From Streptomyces chrestomyceticus JCM 4735 (GTDB taxonomy: Bacteria; Actinomycetota; Actinomycetes; Streptomycetales; Streptomycetaceae), in NCBI RefSeq assembly GCF_003865135.1, contig NZ_BHZC01000001.1, positions 1,550,001 through 1,614,000 on the forward strand: a stretch of 64,000 nucleotides of DNA. The letters run 5' to 3'. Of the stretch, positions 1-9,090 are shown piece after piece. The notes below the pieces were generated by a model. That model did no database searches, had not been told where the DNA came from, and saw only the letters and a list, made by a program, of their open reading frames with translations. Position 1 is the first letter of the stretch; each line of letters begins with the position of its first letter. Position numbers and translations under genes: made by a program.

Positions 1-2
1 GC

Positions 3-1169
3 CGGCCGCGGCCGCGGGGCCTGGGTGCCCTGTGCGGGTTCCTGACCGGGCTGGGCGCCTCGCTGGTGTTCCTGACACCGGCCGTCGGCGACGCGCTCAG
101 CGTCGTCACGCCCAAACTGGGCCGGCTGCTCGGCAACTGCAGCACGCTGGCCGCCGCCACCTGCATCTCGATCCTGCTGCTGCGCTTCAACGAGGAGCCG
201 CCGGACGCCGACCGCAAGGCGCGCCACCGGCTGGTCTCGCTGGGCGTCGTCCTGGTCGCGATGGCCGCCCTCTTCTTCGCCTCGCCGGTGGACGACTCCC
301 CCGGCGCCCCCACCTTCGGCGAACTGCCGCGCACCGAGCCGCTGCTCAACATCTACGTCCTGGTGTTCACCGCGCACCTCGGCGCCGCCATCGTCGACCT
401 GCTGCGCCAGGCGCTGCGCTACTCCCGGCACGCGCCGCGCACCAGCCTCCGCGCCGGGCTGCGCGTCATCGCGGCCGGTTGCGCGCTCGGCATGGTCTAC
501 ATCGGCTACAAGATCGTCCATGTCGTCGGCCTGTGGACCGACGCCGGGTGGCTGCCGCCCGAGCAGTTGTGCAGCTCCCTGGTGACGCCCGCGACCTGCA
601 CCTTCAGCGTCGGCCTGCCCGCCATCTGCAGCCTGCTCCTGGTCATCGGCGTACTGCTGCCCGCCGTCGGGCCGGCTCTGGCCCGGCCCTGGCGGCGGCT
701 CCAGTTGTGGCAGCTCCACCGCGGGCTGCACCCGCTGTGGGCCGCGCTGACGGCGGCGGTCCCGGAGATCCAGCTCACCGCCACCGAGAACCGGTACGCG
801 GCGCCCGACCCCGAGTTCCGCCTCTACCGCCGGGTGATCGAGATACGGGACGGAATGCTGGCGCTGCGCCCGCACCGCAGCGACGAGGTGCGCCGGGCCG
901 CCGAGGAACGCCTGCGGTCCGGCGGGGCCGACGCCCGGGAACTGGACGCCGGGGTCGAGGCGGCGGTGCTGGCCGCGGCGCTGGAGTCGCGGCGCGACGG
1001 CGGCGCCCCCGCGCACGCGGTCAGCGCCGAGGACGCCACCCTGACCCGCCCCGAACTGAACGATCTGTTCGACGAGGCCCGCTGGCTGCGCCGGGTCTCG
1101 CACGCCTTCGTGGCGTCCGGCGCCGGCCCCGCACCGTCCGAACCGTCCCGGCCCGCCGCAGGAATCTGA
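3..1169 (+). CDS. Integral membrane protein, MAB_1171c-like putative transporter (5' truncated)
   Basis: The frame is open to the left edge of the window, so the true start lies upstream; an internal ATG at 66 is the first one seen but is unlikely to be the start. The visible part has several hydrophobic segments in its first two thirds (for example around 60-120, 165-200, 230-300, 350-410, 470-530 and 600-680) followed by a soluble, charged C-terminal region of about 150 residues. This layout resembles the actinobacterial MAB_1171c-type membrane proteins, which commonly sit beside a P450 and an XRE-type regulator; the substrate is unknown. The stop codon lies 8 bases before the GTG of the following P450 gene, so the two are probably co-transcribed. 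The family call is from memory of the pattern; only membrane protein is certain. Confidence 0.6.
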   Translation, partial: RPRPRGLGALCGFLTGLGASLVFLTPAVGDALSVVTPKLGRLLGNCSTLAAATCISILLLRFNEEPPDADRKARHRLVSLGVVLVAMAALFFASPVDDSPGAPTFGELPRTEPLLNIYVLVFTAHLGAAIVDLLRQALRYSRHAPRTSLRAGLRVIAAGCALGMVYIGYKIVHVVGLWTDAGWLPPEQLCSSLVTPATCTFSVGLPAICSLLLVIGVLLPAVGPALARPWRRLQLWQLHRGLHPLWAALTAAVPEIQLTATENRYAAPDPEFRLYRRVIEIRDGMLALRPHRSDEVRRAAEERLRSGGADARELDAGVEAAVLAAALESRRDGGAPAHAVSAEDATLTRPELNDLFDEARWLRRVSHAFVASGAGPAPSEPSRPAAGI

Positions 1170-1177
1170 GGTCACAC

Positions 1178-2383
1178 GTGAGCCACCCCATGGAATCACC
1201 GGAGTTCTTCCGCGACCCGTACCCGCTGCTCGCCGCGTTGCGCGAGCGCGGCCCCGTCCAGCGGGTACGGTCCGGGCCGCACGGCGCGACCTGGCTGGTC
1301 ACCGGGTGGGCCGAGGCCCGTACCGCGATGGCGGAGCCGCGGCTCTCCAAGGACACCGCCCGCTACTTCGCCGACAAGCCGTCCAAGCGCGATCTGGCCC
1401 CGGCCGTCAGCACCACCATGCTGGCCACCGACCCGCCGGGCCACACCCGGCTGCGCAGGCTGGCCGTCAAGGCGTTCACGCCGGCCGCGGTGGCCCGTCT
1501 GGAGCCTCGGGTGGCCGAGATCGCGGACGGTCTGCTGGACCGGATGGCCGCGCGCGGCGGTACGGCCGATCTGATCGAGGACTTCGCCGTACCGCTGCCC
1601 ATCGAGGTCATCGGCGACCTGCTCGGGGTGCCCCGCGAGGACCGGGCCGCGCTGCGCGGCTGGTCCAACGACCTCTTCGCGGCGGGCGCCCCGGACACCA
1701 TCGACACCGCCTCGCACGCGATCAGCGACTACATGACGGAACTGATCGGAAAGAAACGGGCCGCCGGGCCGGCGGAAGCCGGTGACGGCCCGGGCCGCGA
1801 CCTGCTGACCGATCTGATCGCCGCGCGCGACGAGGGCGAGCGGCTCAGCGAGTTCGAGCTGGTCTCGCTGGCCGTCCTCCTGGTCGTCGCCGGTCACGAG
1901 ACGACCACCAACCTGATCGGCAACGGCGCGCTCGCGCTGCTCCAGGACGACGCGCTCCGCACCCGTCTGCGCCAGGAGCCCGCGCTCGTCCCGGACGCCG
2001 TGGAGGAGCTGCTGCGGTACGACTCCCCGATCACCACGGCCACGTTCCGGTACGCGGCCGAGCCGCTCACCCTGGGCGGCGCCGAGATCGCGGCGGGCGA
2101 CGTGGTGCTGGTCTCACCGGGCGCCGCCAACCGCGACCCCGCCCGCTTCCCCGACCCCGACACCGTCACCCTGGGCCGGGCCGCGGGCCATCTGTCCTTC
2201 GGTCACGGCCCGCACCACTGCCTCGGTGCCCCGCTGGCCCGTCTGGAGGCCCGGATCGCCTTCCAGGCCCTCCTCACCCGCTTCCCGGACCTGCGGCCGG
2301 CCACGCCCCCGGCCGAACTCTCCTGGCGGCACACCCGCCTGATGCGCGGTCTGACGCACCTGCCGGTCACGTTCGCGGCCTGA
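1178..2383 (+). CDS. Cytochrome P450 (not of the peptide cross-linking Oxy type)
   Basis: A 401-residue soluble P450. The I-helix motif AGHETTTN has the acid-alcohol pair needed for oxygen activation, the ExxR motif is EELLR, and the heme loop is [15 protein letters not shown] with the Cys ligand at residue 348. GTG 1178 is taken as start because it follows the upstream stop by 8 bases; ATG 1190 in the same frame is an alternative. Instead of the PRDD motif of glycopeptide cross-linking P450s it has PRED (GVPREDRAAL), and it lies far from the NRPS genes, so a role in that pathway is not supported. It resembles general CYP107-like monooxygenases; the substrate is unknown. Confidence 0.9.
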   Translation: MSHPMESPEFFRDPYPLLAALRERGPVQRVRSGPHGATWLVTGWAEARTAMAEPRLSKDTARYFADKPSKRDLAPAVSTTMLATDPPGHTRLRRLAVKAFTPAAVARLEPRVAEIADGLLDRMAARGGTADLIEDFAVPLPIEVIGDLLGVPREDRAALRGWSNDLFAAGAPDTIDTASHAISDYMTELIGKKRAAGPAEAGDGPGRDLLTDLIAARDEGERLSEFELVSLAVLLVVAGHETTTNLIGNGALALLQDDALRTRLRQEPALVPDAVEELLRYDSPITTATFRYAAEPLTLGGAEIAAGDVVLVSPGAANRDPARFPDPDTVTLGRAAGHLSFGHGPHHCLGAPLARLEARIAFQALLTRFPDLRPATPPAELSWRHTRLMRGLTHLPVTFAA

Positions 2384-2416
2384 CCCGCCTGCCGGCCGCC
2401 GTGGCCCGCAGGCGGG
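2384..2416. terminator. Hairpin between convergent genes
   Basis: Arms 2384-2392 (CCCGCCTGC) and 2408-2416 (GCAGGCGGG) pair over 9 bp with a 15-base loop. It lies between the ends of the convergent P450 and thioesterase genes and probably terminates both. No T-tract, as usual in Streptomyces. Confidence 0.5.
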
Positions 2417-2437
2417 CCGGGAGCCCCGGTTCCGGTG

Positions 2438-3184
2438 TCACTCCCCCGAGACGAAGGACTCCACCGCGCGGCAGACGGCGGCCGGGTGGTCGGCCAGGTA
2501 GAAGTGGCCGCCGTCGAAGGTCTCCTCGCGGTACTCGGCGACGGTGTGCGCCTTCCAGGCGGCCGCTTCCTCGCGGGTCACGCGAGGGTCGGCGGCGCCC
2601 GTGAGGCACAGCAGCGGAATGTCGAGCACGGCGTCGGCGGCGGGCCGGTACGTCTCGATGACGCGGTAGTCGTTGCGGATCGCCGGGAGGATCAGGTTCA
2701 CCATGTCCGGGTCGTCGAGGAGCTGGCTGTGGGTGCCGTCCAGGCGGCCCACCTCGGCGAGGAGTTCCGCGTCGGTGCCCAGGTGGAAGTACTTCTCCTC
2801 CCGGAACATCGAGGGCGCGCGGCGGCCGGAGACGACGAGCCGGCGCGGCGCGGGCCGCCCGAGGTCCGCGAGCCGCCGGGCGGTCTCGAAGGCGACGGAC
2901 GCGCCCATGCTGTGTCCGAACAGCACCAGCGGGGTGGTGTCGTGCGGGCTCAGGCAGCCGACGATCTCATCGGCGAGGCCCTCCACGGAGGTGACGAACG
3001 GGTCGTTCCACCGGTCCTGGCGTCCCGGGTACTGGATCGCCGACACGTCGAAATGTTCGCCGAGGTGGGCGGCGAACGGGCGGTAGTACGAGGCCGATCC
3101 CCCGGCGTGCGGGAAGAAGATGAGGTGGGCGGCGGGCCGCGGCCCCCGGCGGACGTCCCGTATCCAGGCGTTCTTCCCCGTCAT
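2438..3184 (-). CDS. Type II (external) thioesterase, alpha/beta hydrolase
   Basis: A 248-residue stand-alone thioesterase of the type that removes wrong or stalled acyl and aminoacyl groups from carrier domains of NRPS/PKS lines. Seen directly: FFPHAGGSASYY near residue 24 (oxyanion region), nucleophile motif GHSMG with Ser92, Asp199 (LTGAADPRV) and His227 (GGHFYL), the complete triad. It has the family's usual length. It stands alone on the minus strand, about 14 kb from tyrA and about 23 kb from the NRPS genes, preceded by a strong hairpin. It could serve the heptapeptide line or an unrelated cluster beyond the left edge; the sequence does not decide. Confidence 0.9.
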   Translation of the reverse strand: MTGKNAWIRDVRRGPRPAAHLIFFPHAGGSASYYRPFAAHLGEHFDVSAIQYPGRQDRWNDPFVTSVEGLADEIVGCLSPHDTTPLVLFGHSMGASVAFETARRLADLGRPAPRRLVVSGRRAPSMFREEKYFHLGTDAELLAEVGRLDGTHSQLLDDPDMVNLILPAIRNDYRVIETYRPAADAVLDIPLLCLTGAADPRVTREEAAAWKAHTVAEYREETFDGGHFYLADHPAAVCRAVESFVSGE

Positions 3185-3226
3185 GTGTCCGTGCTCCTGT
3201 GCTGGTGGGCCGATGGTCGGGCTGCT

Positions 3227-3271
3227 CGTACGGGTGCGGTCCGGCCGGTTCGGCGGGACCGCACCCGTACG
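3227..3271. terminator. 16-bp perfect hairpin between TPR and thioesterase genes
   Basis: Arms 3227-3242 and 3256-3271 are exact reverse complements (core CGTACGGGTGCGG) with a 13-base loop. On the minus strand it lies 77 bases after the TPR gene stop and 42 bases before the thioesterase start. It is most simply a terminator for the TPR gene, which leaves little room for a thioesterase promoter, so an attenuator or 5' leader structure is possible. Confidence 0.6.
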
Positions 3272-3348
3272 GGACAAGGATGACCGGTACGGGGCGCATC
3301 GGGCCAGCGTGAAATCGATCAAGAACGTCCGGGGGCCGGCTCCGCCCC

Positions 3349-4779
3349 TCAGCGCGCCAGCGCCGCGGCCCCCGCCGCCGCCTGTTCGGCGGCCCGCGCC
3401 CGGGCCGCGGCCGCCTTGGCCGCTTCCCCGAGCCGGTCGGCGAGGCGCGCCTGGGCCAGCCAGTTGTACGGGCAGACCGGGCGCAGGCTGATGCGCTCGC
3501 TGAGCAGGGTGCGGGCGGTGTCGTCGCGTCCGGCGCGGAGCGCGGCCTCCAGCAGCGTCTTCTGTACGGCGTCCCGCTGGGCGTGGCTGCCGCCGAAGGT
3601 GTTCAGGCGGTGGCGGACGGGGGTGAGGAGGTCGACGGCCTGCCCGTACCTGCCCTGTCCGTAGGCGATCAGGGCGCGGCAGACCGGCAGGCCGACCTCG
3701 GCGGTCATGGCGACGTTGGACAGTTGGGGCCGGGCACGGACGAGCCACGCGGCCCGCTCCTCGACGAGGCGTTCGGCGTCGGCGATGCGGTCGGCGCCGA
3801 CGTACGCCATGACGGCGTGCACGTCGTTGAAGGCGTAGTACGGCGGGTCCTGGCGGGCCGCCCAGGCGTCGGCGAGGCGGTCCCAGCGGGGACCGGCGCC
3901 GCGGTCGGCCAGCAGGAGCCGCCACAGGAGGGCCGAGGCGTCCAGGAGTTCCATGGCCAGGCCCGGCGACTCCTCGTGGTGCAGCACGGCGTCGTAGATC
4001 TCCAGCGCCCGGTCCGTGTCGCCGGATTCGAGGGCGTAGAGGCAGTAGTGCCACCAGTTGTGCACGTTCAGGTAGTTGCCGGAGGCCCAGTCCTCCATGC
4101 GGGCGTCCAGGAAGCGGATGCCCTCCGCGAACTGGCCCCGCATCTCGTAGCTGTGCACGACCGCGTGGATGCCCCACACGTCGCGGGGGTTGCGCTCGAC
4201 GGCTGCGAGGCCGGTCTCCTCCGACCGGGTGTAGTGGCCGGATTCCTCCAGTCCGAAGGCGTACATGCCGAGGAGGTGGCCGTAGTGCGGGTCGTCCTCG
4301 GGCCAGGCGGTGAGCGCGCCGCCGACGCGGTCGCGCAGACGGGCGGCGTCACCGGTGAGGAAGTCGATCTGGTGGCCGACGGCGAGCGCGAGCGCGTCGC
4401 GCGGGAAGGCGACGGTCAGCTCGCCGAGCACATGTCCGGCGCGGTGGATGTCGCCGTCGAGCCAGGAGGAGGCGGCGGCGAGGTGCATCCGTTCGCGGTC
4501 CGTCGGCCGCCCGGCGCGTACGCAGTCGGTGAAGCGGGTGAACGCCGCCTTGGCCGCGGTGGCCTCCTTCTCCTCCGTGCCCAGCAGGCCGAGGTAGGCC
4601 GCGAGGACATTGCCCATGACGGATTTCGGGGCGGCCTGGAGGACCGCCTGGGACGCGGTGGCGACCGCACCGCGGAAGAAGAGCAGTTCGCGCAGCGCGT
4701 CCTCGTAATGGGACAGGGCTTCCGCGCTGGTCTCCGACATCACGTGACCGTGCCGGTCACGGACCGTTCGCGGCATCAT
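3349..4779 (-). CDS. Tetratricopeptide-repeat protein, TTC38-like
   Basis: About 476 residues, all helical, with a string of TPR-like helix pairs (for example the segments around YEDALRELLFFRGAVATAS, HLLGMYAFGLEESGHYTRSE, NVHNWWHYCLYALESGD and AEVGLPVCRALIAYGQGRY). Length and the HNWWHYCLY-type centre match the TTC38 family, of unknown biochemical role. The start is set at ATG 4779 because GAGGAG sits 5 bases upstream; a second ATG follows at 4776, and ATG 4740 is another possibility. A longer frame to 4854 has no ribosome site. No signal peptide or membrane segment. It is divergent from the M6 protease gene with about 117 bases between them. The role is not known. Confidence 0.75.
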   Translation of the reverse strand: MMPRTVRDRHGHVMSETSAEALSHYEDALRELLFFRGAVATASQAVLQAAPKSVMGNVLAAYLGLLGTEEKEATAAKAAFTRFTDCVRAGRPTDRERMHLAAASSWLDGDIHRAGHVLGELTVAFPRDALALAVGHQIDFLTGDAARLRDRVGGALTAWPEDDPHYGHLLGMYAFGLEESGHYTRSEETGLAAVERNPRDVWGIHAVVHSYEMRGQFAEGIRFLDARMEDWASGNYLNVHNWWHYCLYALESGDTDRALEIYDAVLHHEESPGLAMELLDASALLWRLLLADRGAGPRWDRLADAWAARQDPPYYAFNDVHAVMAYVGADRIADAERLVEERAAWLVRARPQLSNVAMTAEVGLPVCRALIAYGQGRYGQAVDLLTPVRHRLNTFGGSHAQRDAVQKTLLEAALRAGRDDTARTLLSERISLRPVCPYNWLAQARLADRLGEAAKAAAARARAAEQAAAGAAALAR

Positions 4780-4896
4780 CGGCTCCTCACGGCACTCTGG
4801 CGTCACTGGGTCCCCCGCCTTACCTTGTCGGGGGTAGGAATTCTGTTCGATCACCTGTCATGTCCCGGGCTTGAGATCACAGACAAGAGGTGCGCC

Positions 4897-6927
4897 TTGT
4901 TCCTTCCCCACAGACCGGCCCGCCCATACCGCGGCAGGGCCGTCAGACTGGGCATCCCGGCTCTGCTCCTCGGTGTCCTGGCCACCGTCGCCGCCGGACC
5001 CGCCCGGGCGGCCCCCGAGGCCGCGCCCGCGGTCCGGGCCCCGCTCGTCCAGCCCGTCGACCCGCAGAACTGGCGCAATCCCGACGACATGACGTGGGCC
5101 GAATACCGCGCGGTCCCCGGCACGAACTGGGCCGACCCCGCCCTCAAGCCCACCAAGCGGATGTTCAAGGGCGCGCTCGTGCTGCTGGACTACCCCGACG
5201 AGGAGTTCAGCGTCACCAGGCCCGCCGGCTCGTCCGTCTTCGGCAACCCGCAGCCCAGCGCCCACGACATACCCCGCGCGGAAGTCCCCGCGTTCTACCG
5301 GGACTTCCTGAACAAGCCGGGCAAGCTCAACCGCGGCCACACCATCAACGAGTACTGGATGGAGGACTCCGGCGGCCGGCTCGGTGTCGAACTGACGTCC
5401 TTCGGCGTCTACCGGATGCCGTTCAAGTCGTACCAGTACGGCATCGAGCCCGGCATGAACCCGGGCGCCTGCCCCGTCGGCGACAACTGCGGCAAGAACA
5501 TCCGCACCGACGGCAAGGCCGCCTGGGTCGCCGACGTGGGCGACGCGGAGACCAAGAAGTACGACTTCATCTTCTACCTGACCGCGGGCCAGGACGAGTC
5601 GGCCGCCTGGCAGGAGTTCGGGCAGATGAAGTTCGCCAAGCCCGAGGACGTCCCGGCCGCGTGGGGCCCACCGTCCCCCGTCCAGGGCGGCGGCAACGCA
5701 GCCCGCACCCGGTACGTGCCGTGGACCTCCTGGAAGGCCGCCGCCCGCATCTGGCCCAACGCCGAGACGGGCTCCTCCACCCAGGCCGAGAGCTCCGGCA
5801 TGGCCGTGTACGCCCACGAGTTCAGCCACATCCTGGGCATCGCGGACAACTACAACAACCCGTACGGCACGCCGCTGCGCCGGGCCTACACCGGCATCTG
5901 GAGCATGCTCTCGCGCGGCTCCTTCAACGGCCCCGGCGGCCCGCACACCCGCTGGCAGATACCGGCCCAGAACGGCGCCTCGATGGGCTCCCAGCACGTG
6001 CTGCGCGACAAGCTCAAGCTCGGCATCGTCGACGAGAAGAACGTGCTGCGGCTGGACCGGGACGCGCTGAAGACGTCCGGCGTCGCGGTCGCCAAGGTCA
6101 CCGCGCGCTCCGCGCCGCCCGGTGCCAAGGGCCTGTCCGGCGTCAACATCACACTGGGCCGGGACCTGGAGCCGGCCTGCTCCACCACGACCGACCCGCT
6201 GTGCGACGGCGGCGGCTACGACAACTACACCGTCGAGGTCGTCGACCGGATGGGCATGGACTCCTTCACCCCGGACAACGGGGTGCTGCTGTCCAAGACC
6301 AAGAACGAGGACCGGGCCCCGTTCGCGTGGGTGATCGACGCCCACCCGGAGGACATCGGCATGGTCGACTTCCGGCGCCCCGACGGCACCCCGCAGATGA
6401 TCACCATGGGTGACTACCGGCAGCTCAGCGACGCGCTGTTCCACGCGGGCGCGGACTCCGGCAGCGCCTACGAGTACGTCGACCGGGCCAACCGGCTGCA
6501 CTTCTACGTCCTGGACATCCAGCGGGACAAGAAGGGCGTGCTCAGCTACACCGTCGCCGTCCGGTCCCTGGACGGCGCGGGGCCGCAGCGCCGCGGCGCG
6601 CACCTGCGGCACGGCACGGCGTACGGCAACGCCGCCAAGGGCCGGGCGGTGTGCACCTTCCCGCTGACCAACACCGGCCGCCCGGGCAACGGGGGCGCGC
6701 ATCTGGACTCCGACGTGTACCGGCTCTCGGCCGCCGCCACCGGACGCGGCTGGTCCGCCTGGCTGCCGAACCGGATCGCCACCGCGAAGGCCGGCAGCAC
6801 GGTGAGCGTCCCGGTCGCCGTCACCGCGCAGCCGGGCGCCGCCCGGCACGGCCGGGTCGTGCTGAAGGCCCGCTCCGAGAGCGACCCGCGCAAGTCCGTC
6901 CAGGCCACCTGCACGCCGGCCCGCTGA
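4897..6927 (+). CDS. Secreted M6-family (immune inhibitor A-like) metalloprotease
   Basis: A 676-residue secreted protease. Start TTG 4897 is preceded by AAGAGG (4885-4890) with 6-base spacing; the frame extends far upstream but without signal-peptide sense. Residues 1-31 form a signal peptide: an Arg-rich start, the hydrophobic core LGIPALLLGVLATVAAG and an ARA/AP cleavage site. The zinc motif HEFSH (His307, Glu308, His311) lies in YAHEFSHILGIADNY, followed by the SMLSRGSF Met-turn region typical of M6 peptidases. The C-terminal part is a beta-rich domain of about 110 residues. It acts outside the cell on protein substrates. A 14-bp hairpin follows the stop. Confidence 0.88.
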   Translation: MFLPHRPARPYRGRAVRLGIPALLLGVLATVAAGPARAAPEAAPAVRAPLVQPVDPQNWRNPDDMTWAEYRAVPGTNWADPALKPTKRMFKGALVLLDYPDEEFSVTRPAGSSVFGNPQPSAHDIPRAEVPAFYRDFLNKPGKLNRGHTINEYWMEDSGGRLGVELTSFGVYRMPFKSYQYGIEPGMNPGACPVGDNCGKNIRTDGKAAWVADVGDAETKKYDFIFYLTAGQDESAAWQEFGQMKFAKPEDVPAAWGPPSPVQGGGNAARTRYVPWTSWKAAARIWPNAETGSSTQAESSGMAVYAHEFSHILGIADNYNNPYGTPLRRAYTGIWSMLSRGSFNGPGGPHTRWQIPAQNGASMGSQHVLRDKLKLGIVDEKNVLRLDRDALKTSGVAVAKVTARSAPPGAKGLSGVNITLGRDLEPACSTTTDPLCDGGGYDNYTVEVVDRMGMDSFTPDNGVLLSKTKNEDRAPFAWVIDAHPEDIGMVDFRRPDGTPQMITMGDYRQLSDALFHAGADSGSAYEYVDRANRLHFYVLDIQRDKKGVLSYTVAVRSLDGAGPQRRGAHLRHGTAYGNAAKGRAVCTFPLTNTGRPGNGGAHLDSDVYRLSAAATGRGWSAWLPNRIATAKAGSTVSVPVAVTAQPGAARHGRVVLKARSESDPRKSVQATCTPAR

Positions 6928-6940
6928 CCCGGCGTACGGG

Positions 6941-6971
6941 CCGTGCCGCTCACCCCGGGTGAGCGGCACGG
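6941..6971. terminator. 14-bp perfect bidirectional terminator
   Basis: Arms 6941-6954 (CCGTGCCGCTCACC) and 6958-6971 are exact reverse complements with a 3-base loop. It lies 13 bases after the protease stop and 21 bases from the end of the convergent plsC gene, so it should end transcription from both sides. Confidence 0.85.
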
Positions 6972-6992
6972 AGGCCGGCCGGTGACGCACCG

Positions 6993-7700
6993 TCAGCTCG
7001 CGCGGCCGGCCGGTACGGCGGGCCGCGGGGTCCGGGCCCTGGCCTCCGCCGCGTACGTGTCGACGTACTCCTGCTCGGACAGCTTCAGCAGGGCGTACAT
7101 GATCTCGTCCGTGACGGCCCGCAGCACCAGCCGCTGGTCGGCCATCCCGGCGTACCGGGAGAAGTCCAGCGGCTCCCCGAAGCGGATGGTGATCGGGACG
7201 ACCCTCGGCAGCCGGCGCCCGGCCGGCTGGGCCTCGAACGTCCCGATCATCGCGCACGGCACCACCGGCGCGCCGGTGCGCAGCGCCATCTCCGCGACGC
7301 CGGTCTTGCCCTTGTACATCCGGCCGTCGTGCGAGCGGGTGCCCTCCGGGTAGATGCCGAGCAGTTCGCCGCTGTCGAGCACCCGTACGCCCGCCTCGAC
7401 GGCGGCCTGGCCCGCGCTGCGGCCGGAGCGGTCCACCGGGATCTGCCCGCAGGCGCGGAAGAAGGCCGCTGTCAGCCGTCCTTTGACGCCGCGTCCGGTG
7501 AAGTACTCCTGCTTGCACAGGAAGGTGATCCGGCGCTTGACCGTCGCCGGCATCAGGAAGCTGTCGCAGAAGGAGAGGTGGTTCCCGGCGATGATGGCGG
7601 CGCCCGAGGCGGGCAGGTTCTCCAGTCCCTCGACTCGGGGGCGGAACAGGCACCGCAGCAGCGGTACCAGGACGATGGATTTGAACAAGTGATAGAACAT
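6993..7700 (-). CDS. plsC: 1-acyl-glycerol-3-phosphate acyltransferase (PlsC family)
   Basis: A 235-residue membrane-associated acyltransferase that transfers a fatty acyl chain to lysophosphatidic acid or a related acceptor. The catalytic NHxxxxD motif is NHLSFCD near residue 40, and the acceptor-binding motif is YPEGTRS near residue 115. The N-terminal stretch FYHLFKSIVLVPLLRCLF gives a membrane-binding segment. The upstream sequence GGAGGGGATC gives a ribosome site about 10 bases before the ATG. Streptomyces carry many PlsC paralogues, so the exact acceptor is not known. It is downstream of the asparaginase gene's end on the other side of a weak hairpin (7728-7742) and is probably transcribed on its own. 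Confidence 0.88.
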   Translation of the reverse strand: MFYHLFKSIVLVPLLRCLFRPRVEGLENLPASGAAIIAGNHLSFCDSFLMPATVKRRITFLCKQEYFTGRGVKGRLTAAFFRACGQIPVDRSGRSAGQAAVEAGVRVLDSGELLGIYPEGTRSHDGRMYKGKTGVAEMALRTGAPVVPCAMIGTFEAQPAGRRLPRVVPITIRFGEPLDFSRYAGMADQRLVLRAVTDEIMYALLKLSEQEYVDTYAAEARARTPRPAVPAGRAS

Positions 7701-7855
7701 GTAACTGATCCCCTCCCCAGAGTGATCCCCCCGCGTCGGGGGACGGTAGTGCCGCTCCGGTTCCGGAGGGAGAGGGCCTATTGAGCCATCGTCAGGACGG
7801 CGGCCGGAGCGAGCGGATCACGCCACCGGGCGCCGTCGGGCCGGTACGGCCGGGC

Positions 7856-8968
7856 TCACCGGTTCGCGGGGGTCTCGTCCGCGAAGACCTTGGTGACCAG
7901 GCGGCCGTCCTCGGTCAGGTAGCCGTGCAGCATCCCCTCGCTGCTGTGCGGGGCGTCGAAGACGCCCTGGGCGTTCAGCGCGATCACCCCGCCCGTGCCG
8001 CCCAGCCGGGGCAGCCGCTCGACCAGCACCTCGTACGCGGCACCGGCCAGGTCCCGCCCGCCGAACTCGATCAGGTCGGAGATCGTGGCGGTGGCGGCGC
8101 CCCGGAGGAACACCTCGCCCGCGCCCGTGGCGCTGGCCGCGACCGTGCCGTTCTTGGCGTACGTGCCCGCGCCGACGACGGGCGAGTCACCGACCCGGCC
8201 GGTCATCTTGTTCGTCATGCCGCCGGTGGAGGTCGCCGCCGCCAGGTCCCGTTTCCCGTCCACGGCCACCGCGCCGACCGTGCCCTGGGTCAGCGTCTCT
8301 CCGGGGCTCTTGGCGTGCCCCTTGGCCTTCATCAGCTCCTGCCAGCGCTTCTCGGTCCAGTAGTAGTCCTGGGTGACGACCGGCAGGCCGTTGCGGGCCG
8401 CGAAGTCGTCGGCGCCCTCGCCCGCCAGCAGTACGTGCTTGGTCTTCTCCATCACCAGCCGGGCCGCGGAGACGGGATTGCGTACGTTGCGGACCCCGGC
8501 CACGGCGCCCGCCGCCAGGTCGGAGCCGCGCATGACCGACGCGTCCAGCTCGTGGCCCGCGTCCTCGTTGAACACCGCGCCCTTGCCCGCGTTGAACAAG
8601 GGGTTGTCCTCCAGCCTGCGTACCGCGGCCTCGACCGCCGCCACACTGCCGCCGCCCTCGCGCAGCACCTTCTGTCCGGCGCGCAACGCCTCGGCCAGGC
8701 CGTCGCGGTACGCCTTCTCCTGGGCGGGGGTGGTGTCCTCGCGCTTCAGGGCGGTGCCCGCGCCGCCGTGCACCGCGATGACGACGTGGCGGGCGTCCGG
8801 CCGCGGCTTGCCCTCGGCGGCCTGTGCCGCGCGCGCCGCGACGGGCTCGGCCGCTTCCGACTGGCCGGCGGAGACCGCGCTGCTGCCGGGCACCGCCGCC
8901 AGCAGCGCGACCACGGACAGCGCTCCCGCGCACACGCACATCATGCGGACTGCCGAGTTCCTGGCCAT
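7856..8968 (-). CDS. Secreted isoaspartyl peptidase / L-asparaginase (Ntn hydrolase)
   Basis: A 370-residue member of the plant-type asparaginase family, which self-cleaves to free an N-terminal threonine and then hydrolyses isoaspartyl dipeptides or asparagine. The predicted cleavage is before Thr230 (TQGTVGAVAVD), and substrate-site segments VHGGAG, FNAGKGAVFN, GDSPVVGAGTYA and TGAGE are present. The N-terminus (hydrophobic core CAGALSVVALLAAV, then SAVSA/GQ) is a signal peptide, so it works outside the cell, unlike many cytoplasmic relatives. It has its own unit: the next gene on the same strand is 122 bases upstream with a hairpin between. Confidence 0.9.
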   Translation of the reverse strand: MARNSAVRMMCVCAGALSVVALLAAVPGSSAVSAGQSEAAEPVAARAAQAAEGKPRPDARHVVIAVHGGAGTALKREDTTPAQEKAYRDGLAEALRAGQKVLREGGGSVAAVEAAVRRLEDNPLFNAGKGAVFNEDAGHELDASVMRGSDLAAGAVAGVRNVRNPVSAARLVMEKTKHVLLAGEGADDFAARNGLPVVTQDYYWTEKRWQELMKAKGHAKSPGETLTQGTVGAVAVDGKRDLAAATSTGGMTNKMTGRVGDSPVVGAGTYAKNGTVAASATGAGEVFLRGAATATISDLIEFGGRDLAGAAYEVLVERLPRLGGTGGVIALNAQGVFDAPHSSEGMLHGYLTEDGRLVTKVFADETPANR

Positions 8969-9056
8969 GGGCTCTCTCCCTCGAACGGGTGATCAGGCGT
9001 CGGCACGATATCGGTACATGCCGAGCGGGAGCCGCCATGATCCGGCCAGCGCGCAG

Positions 9057-9083
9057 GGCCGCCCCCGGCGCGCGGGGGCGGCC
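9057..9083 (-). terminator. Hairpin terminator after the phospholipase C gene
   Basis: Arms 9057-9066 (GGCCGCCCCC) and 9074-9083 (GGGGGCGGCC) pair over 10 bp with a 7-base loop, 8 bases after the phospholipase stop on the minus strand. Confidence 0.7.
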
Positions 9084-9090
9084 GTACGGC

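Noticed and set aside
32..1177. Upstream extension of the left P450 frame to position 32
   Set aside because: The extension is an Arg/Pro-rich shadow of the membrane-protein gene; P450 sequence begins at 1178-1190.
1178..2383. Third cross-linking P450 of the cluster
   Set aside because: It has PRED rather than PRDD and a standard AGHETT I-helix, and it pairs with an unrelated membrane-protein gene 20 kb away.
3583..4896. An N-terminal extension of about 440 residues in frame with the M6 protease
   Set aside because: It is antisense to the TPR gene and would bury the signal peptide; TTG 4897 has a good ribosome site.
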